DNA from: Massilia alkalitolerans DSM 17462
GTDB lineage: Bacteria > Pseudomonadota > Gammaproteobacteria > Burkholderiales > Burkholderiaceae_D
Assembly (NCBI RefSeq): GCF_000427785.1
Contig: NZ_ATYR01000005.1
Span: 1-64,000, forward strand
Direction: 5' to 3'
DNA length: 64,000 nucleotides
Shown one piece after another: positions 61,044 through 64,000 of this stretch; position 1 is the stretch's first letter; each line of letters opens with the position of its first letter. The notes below the pieces were generated by a model. The model saw only the letters and a program-made list of their open reading frames with translations, searched no databases and had not been told where the DNA came from. A program made the position numbers and the translations under genes.

Positions 61044-62240
61044 CTAATGCTGCTTGCTGTTGGATTCCTGCTTCGCTGGGACCGGTTTCACCCTGCGCTC
61101 GCGCGCCGGGTCAGAGCCGATCCCTCCACAGGCCGACACGGTGGAACTCACCGCCAGATTCTTCAAATTTATCGCCGCATTCAAGTCGCGCTCGTGCAGC
61201 GTGGCGCAGCCAGGGCAGCGCCACTGGCGCACGCTCAGCGCGAGCGCTTCCAGCTGGTAACCGCAGCACGAGCAGAGCTTGCTGCTCGGGTACCAACGAT
61301 CCGCCACCATGACATGGCTGCCGCGCCGTGCGGCCTTGTATTCCAGCTGGCGCCGCAACTCGTGAAAACCCATGTCGCCGATGGCGCGCGCAAGGCTGCG
61401 CATGCCCAGCATGCCTCTCACGTTCAGGTCCTCGATGACGATTGTGTGGAAACGCCGCGTGATGCTGGTCGTGAGCTGGTGCAGGCCATCGCGCCGCAAG
61501 TTGGCGATGCGAGCGTGCAGCCTGGCCAGTTTCAGCTTTGCCTTGGTCCGATTGCGCGAGCCCTTCACTTTACGTGACAAGGCACGCCCGAGGCGGCGCA
61601 ACTGCTTGAGCGAACAGCGCAGTGCCTTCGGTCCAACGACGGCTTCACCGTTGGACAGCGTGGCCAGCGTCTTCACGCCCAGGTCCACGCCCACCGCGCC
61701 TTGGTTTTCGGCTGGCGGCAAGGGCAGTCCATCGGCCATGTCGACGGTGATGCTGGCATACCAGTGCCCGGCCACGCGGGACACGGTTGTCGAGACAATA
61801 TGACCGGCAAGACGCAGCGTTTCCCGCATGCGTACCCAGCCCAGTTTCGGAATGCAGATGCGCTTTTCCTCGACGCGGAACTGGTCGTTGGTCAAGGTAA
61901 AGCGGTCATGCCGGCCTTTCCTGCGCGGCCTCGGATAGCGTGCCCGTTTGGCGAAGAAGTTTTCGAAGGCACGGCCGAGCTGCATGATCGCCATCTGCGG
62001 CGCATTCTTGCTGACTTCCAGCATCCATGGGAACTGCTCATGCTTGATGGCGTTCAGGCGCCGTCGCAGGGCAGCCTCGTTCGGCTTTGGCAGTGCAGGA
62101 TCAGCCAGGCTGGCCGCATACATCCGGCGCCACTCAGCCAGTGCCCAGTTATAGGCGAAACGGGCCGTTCCGGCGGCACGAGCAAGGTGGCTGGCCTGTG
62201 CCCTGTTCGGATCGAGCCGGATCCGGTGCGCCGTCAGCAT
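61044..62240 (-). CDS. tnpB: RNA-guided endonuclease TnpB (IS607-type)
   Basis: A 398-aa TnpB. The RuvC catalytic residues are all visible: D186 (VGVDLGVKTLA), E270 (VIEDLNVRGM) and D352 (HERDLNAAINL). The zinc finger has C323/C326 (KLCSCCGYQ) and C342/C345 (RCPGC). TnpB proteins use an omega RNA encoded at the element's 3' end to cut DNA and help the transposon persist. Its ATG overlaps the tnpA-frame stop by 7 nt, typical of IS607. It appears intact although tnpA is broken. Confidence 0.93.
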   Translation of the reverse strand: MLTAHRIRLDPNRAQASHLARAAGTARFAYNWALAEWRRMYAASLADPALPKPNEAALRRRLNAIKHEQFPWMLEVSKNAPQMAIMQLGRAFENFFAKRARYPRPRRKGRHDRFTLTNDQFRVEEKRICIPKLGWVRMRETLRLAGHIVSTTVSRVAGHWYASITVDMADGLPLPPAENQGAVGVDLGVKTLATLSNGEAVVGPKALRCSLKQLRRLGRALSRKVKGSRNRTKAKLKLARLHARIANLRRDGLHQLTTSITRRFHTIVIEDLNVRGMLGMRSLARAIGDMGFHELRRQLEYKAARRGSHVMVADRWYPSSKLCSCCGYQLEALALSVRQWRCPGCATLHERDLNAAINLKNLAVSSTVSACGGIGSDPARERRVKPVPAKQESNSKQH

Positions 62241-62855
62241 TGCGCCTCCTGCACGGCCTGCCGCACCCCTTCGATCAGCTTGCGGTTCCGGTGGCTGCGG
62301 CTGCCGTAGAGCCGGGCTGAAAACACGGTGGTGATCTCCAGTACGTCATTTGCCAGGTCTTCCTCGAAGCTGCTGTCCTGCCCCGGGTTGATGATCACGA
62401 CTTCGAGTTCGCGCGCCTCGCAGATGGCAAACACCAGTTCGGCACCAAAGCGCAACAGCCGGTCCTTGCGCGTAAGGACAAGACGTCCGGCCTGTCCATC
62501 CGGGATGCTGTCGAGCAAGGTTTTAAGCCCTTCTTATGACAGTTCATGCGCGAACCGAGGTCGGCGATGACGTCGAATGTCCAGCCCTGACTGGCGCAGT
62601 ACAGCTCCAGCACCTGCTTCTGGCGCTCCAAATCCGCGTTCAGATCAACGCCGGACACGCGCGCATGCGCGATCGTGCGGCGTCATGCTGGCGCAGCATG
62701 GTTCGACTTGGGACGCAGGGTAGCGAGATCATAGCGCCGCTGGCCGCTCTGCGTAAGGGATGGGACAAGCTTGCCCCTGGCTTCCCAACGCCGCAGATGC
62801 TGGCCGAGACGCCTAAAACGCTCGCAGCAGTGGTAATGGGCACGAACCTATTCAA
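62234..62855 (-). pseudogene. IS607 serine recombinase tnpA, multiply disrupted
   Basis: The reconstructed protein has an N-terminal HTH domain (NRFVPITTAASVLGVSAS, then in another frame LRRWEARGKLVPSL and QRRYDLATLRPKSNHAA), the resolvase domain (RRTIAHARVSGVDLNADLER with the catalytic serine in ARVSG) and RLVLTRKDRLLRFGAELVFA, VVIINPGQD and ARLYGSRSHRN at the end. Reading it needs a frameshift near 62780, passage of a TGA at about 62683-62685 and a second shift at a run of four A near 62524 (GLK then TLLDSIPDG). Start would be TTG 62855. Three lesions argue for decay, not programmed slippage. Confidence 0.82.
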
Positions 62856-62910
62856 ATTGAATGAGACTAGCCAAGGATAGGTAAGTTCCTTGTGAACTGT
62901 TAATCCCCTT

Positions 62911-63720
62911 TCATTGCGCCGGCACCGCGCGCGCCTCGGCCTGCAGTTCGCGCACCCGTTTCAGGTAGCGCAGGCAGTAAATACCGAAGGCCAGCGGCGC
63001 CTTGTCCATGTGGCGCCGGCGCACGTTGAATTCCTCCTGGCGCGCCTTCAGGCGGTTGGCCGAGGACACGCTGCCCGCATGGTCGCGGAACACGGTCAGG
63101 GGCTGGTCGATCATGGCCGGACGCGACTCGGCGCCCAGGCGCAGCCACAGGTCGATGTCCATCGCGTACTTAAGCTTCTCGTCGAAGGCGCCGACGCGCT
63201 CGAAGGCCGACTTGCGGATGAACACGGCCGGGTGCGGGATCGAGCTGCGCCCGGCCACGAAGGAGCGATAGGAAAAGACCGGCATCGCATAAGGCGGCAC
63301 CATCTTGCCGTCCTTCAGCACCTGGATGTTCCCGTACACCCAATCCACCGGCTGGCCTGCCGCCCGGGCCTCGTCGAAGGCGCGTTTGACAGTGGCCAGC
63401 ACGTCGGGGCCGTTGTAATAATCGTCCGAATGCAAATGGGCGATGTATTCGCCCTGCGCCGCTTCGATGCCCTGGTTCATGGCGCGGCTGATGCCGCCGC
63501 CGACGTCGCGCAGCACCCGCTTGTTGCCCGGATAGGCCGCGATCATGTCGAGGGTGCCGTCGGTGGAGCCGCCGTCCACGAAAATGTGTTCGTAGTCCTG
63601 GCAGGTCTGGGCCTGCACCGAGGCCAGGGTGTCGGCCAGGGTTGCGGCACTGTTCCAGGTGCAGGTAACAATGGAAAAAGTCGGCTTGGCGGCGACAGGG
63701 GTCGAAGCATTATTGTGCAT
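62911..63720 (-). CDS. Glycosyltransferase family 2
   Basis: A 269-aa GT-A transferase. It has FSIVTCTWNSAATLADTLAS, HIFVDGGSTDGTLDMI, the DxD-type metal site HLHSDDYYNGPD, and YAMDIDLWLRLGAESRPAMI in the acceptor part. It starts at ATG 63720, overlapping the upstream GT4 stop by 11 nt, so both are in one operon. It lies immediately upstream of the IS607 element, which may cut the operon. Confidence 0.9.
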   Translation of the reverse strand: MHNNASTPVAAKPTFSIVTCTWNSAATLADTLASVQAQTCQDYEHIFVDGGSTDGTLDMIAAYPGNKRVLRDVGGGISRAMNQGIEAAQGEYIAHLHSDDYYNGPDVLATVKRAFDEARAAGQPVDWVYGNIQVLKDGKMVPPYAMPVFSYRSFVAGRSSIPHPAVFIRKSAFERVGAFDEKLKYAMDIDLWLRLGAESRPAMIDQPLTVFRDHAGSVSSANRLKARQEEFNVRRRHMDKAPLAFGIYCLRYLKRVRELQAEARAVPAQ

Positions 63721-64000
63721 AGAAGTCCACGATCTTGGGAAGGGCCTGGAAAACGTCCATCCCGGCGATTGCCGGCAATGGACGCGCCTGAGCCGGCTGC
63801 GCCAGTTCGTCGACCAGGAGCTCCACCAGCTCCTCCATCGACGTGGCCAGGCGCAACTGGCCGGAATAGGATTCGTAGACGGCAAGCTCGGGATTGCCGC
63901 CGCGCGCCAGCGCCAGGCAGGGTCGGCCCAGAGCCAGCGCTTCGAGGATGGTGGTGCCGCAGGGTTCTTCCCACACCGAAGGCACCACGCAGGCATGGCT
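63710..64000 (-). CDS. Glycosyltransferase family 4, C-terminal fragment (cut by window edge)
   Basis: The frame is open to the window edge and has no start here. The visible part, HACVVPSVWEEPCGTTILEA and LGRPCLALARGGNPELA, is the donor-binding E-x7-E region of GT4 enzymes. It ends DVFQALPKIVDFYAQ. About 96 C-terminal residues are seen. It is co-transcribed with the GT2 gene (11-nt overlap). Confidence 0.85.
   Translation of the reverse strand, partial: SHACVVPSVWEEPCGTTILEALALGRPCLALARGGNPELAVYESYSGQLRLATSMEELVELLVDELAQPAQARPLPAIAGMDVFQALPKIVDFYAQ

Larger units (their letters stand above)
61000..62885 (-). mobile_element. IS607-family element with dead tnpA and intact tnpB
   Basis: tnpA (serine recombinase) followed by overlapping tnpB is the IS607 layout. 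The element lies inside the polysaccharide cluster, between the GT2 and heparinase genes. Borders are approximate: the left edge is within the 55-nt gap after the GT2 stop and the right edge is somewhere 3' of tnpB. IS607 leaves no inverted repeats to mark them. Confidence 0.75.

Noticed and set aside
62536..62880. 114-aa plus-strand frame in the IS607 region
   Set aside because: Antisense to the decayed tnpA, whose reconstructed domains match the family well.

Overview
The window comes from a high-GC betaproteobacterium. The gene content points to Oxalobacteraceae, and most closely to the Massilia/Telluria group: three PEP-CTERM proteins, a T2SS-like operon, many large secreted hydrolases, both dimeric and monomeric NADP-isocitrate dehydrogenases, and a large exopolysaccharide cluster. 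This is judged from family knowledge and not from a database search.

Layout. 0-0.4 kb: the 3' tail of an IS481-family insertion sequence and a REP-like inverted repeat. 0.5-3.1 kb: a two-gene transsulfuration operon (cystathionine beta-synthase and a gamma-lyase/synthase). 3.1-6.2 kb: an SDR and GH1-like pair, a DUF2127 membrane protein and a lipoprotein FKBP isomerase. 6.5-13.5 kb: a small secreted protein overlapping a PA-domain metalloprotease, a chemotaxis receptor and a tricorn-like S41 protease. 13.6-16.8 kb: clpS-clpA and a cold-shock gene. 16.8-18.4 kb: a small conserved gene and an orphan HTH-ParA fusion that is frameshifted. 18.4-25.0 kb: housekeeping genes (icd, rluE-like, monomeric idh, rpsT, murJ); both isocitrate dehydrogenase genes carry the same upstream operator block.

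25.0-34.5 kb: a translationally coupled 11-gene minus-strand operon that builds a T2SS/MSHA-like secretion or pilus machine. It has GspG, GspF, GspE, PilM/PilN/PilO-like proteins, a proline-rich bitopic protein, a TPR-secretin lipoprotein and three further pseudopilins. It lacks gspC, gspH-K and a prepilin peptidase. Next to it, 35.0-46.1 kb encodes exported proteins: two PEP-CTERM proteins, a large subtilase, two small lipoproteins, an ExeM/NucH-type nuclease, a TIGR03790 protein and a third PEP-CTERM protein. These are plausible clients of the secretion machine or of an exosortase encoded elsewhere.

46.2-64.0 kb is an exopolysaccharide locus on the minus strand. It supplies nucleotide sugars (manC, a second NDP-sugar pyrophosphorylase, galE, wecB), glycosyltransferases (WecG/TagA type, three GT4, GT14, GT2), two heparinase/alginate-lyase-like proteins and a CDF metal transporter. 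It is interrupted by an IS607-type element with an intact TnpB and a multiply broken TnpA. No rRNA, tRNA or CRISPR array was recognised.
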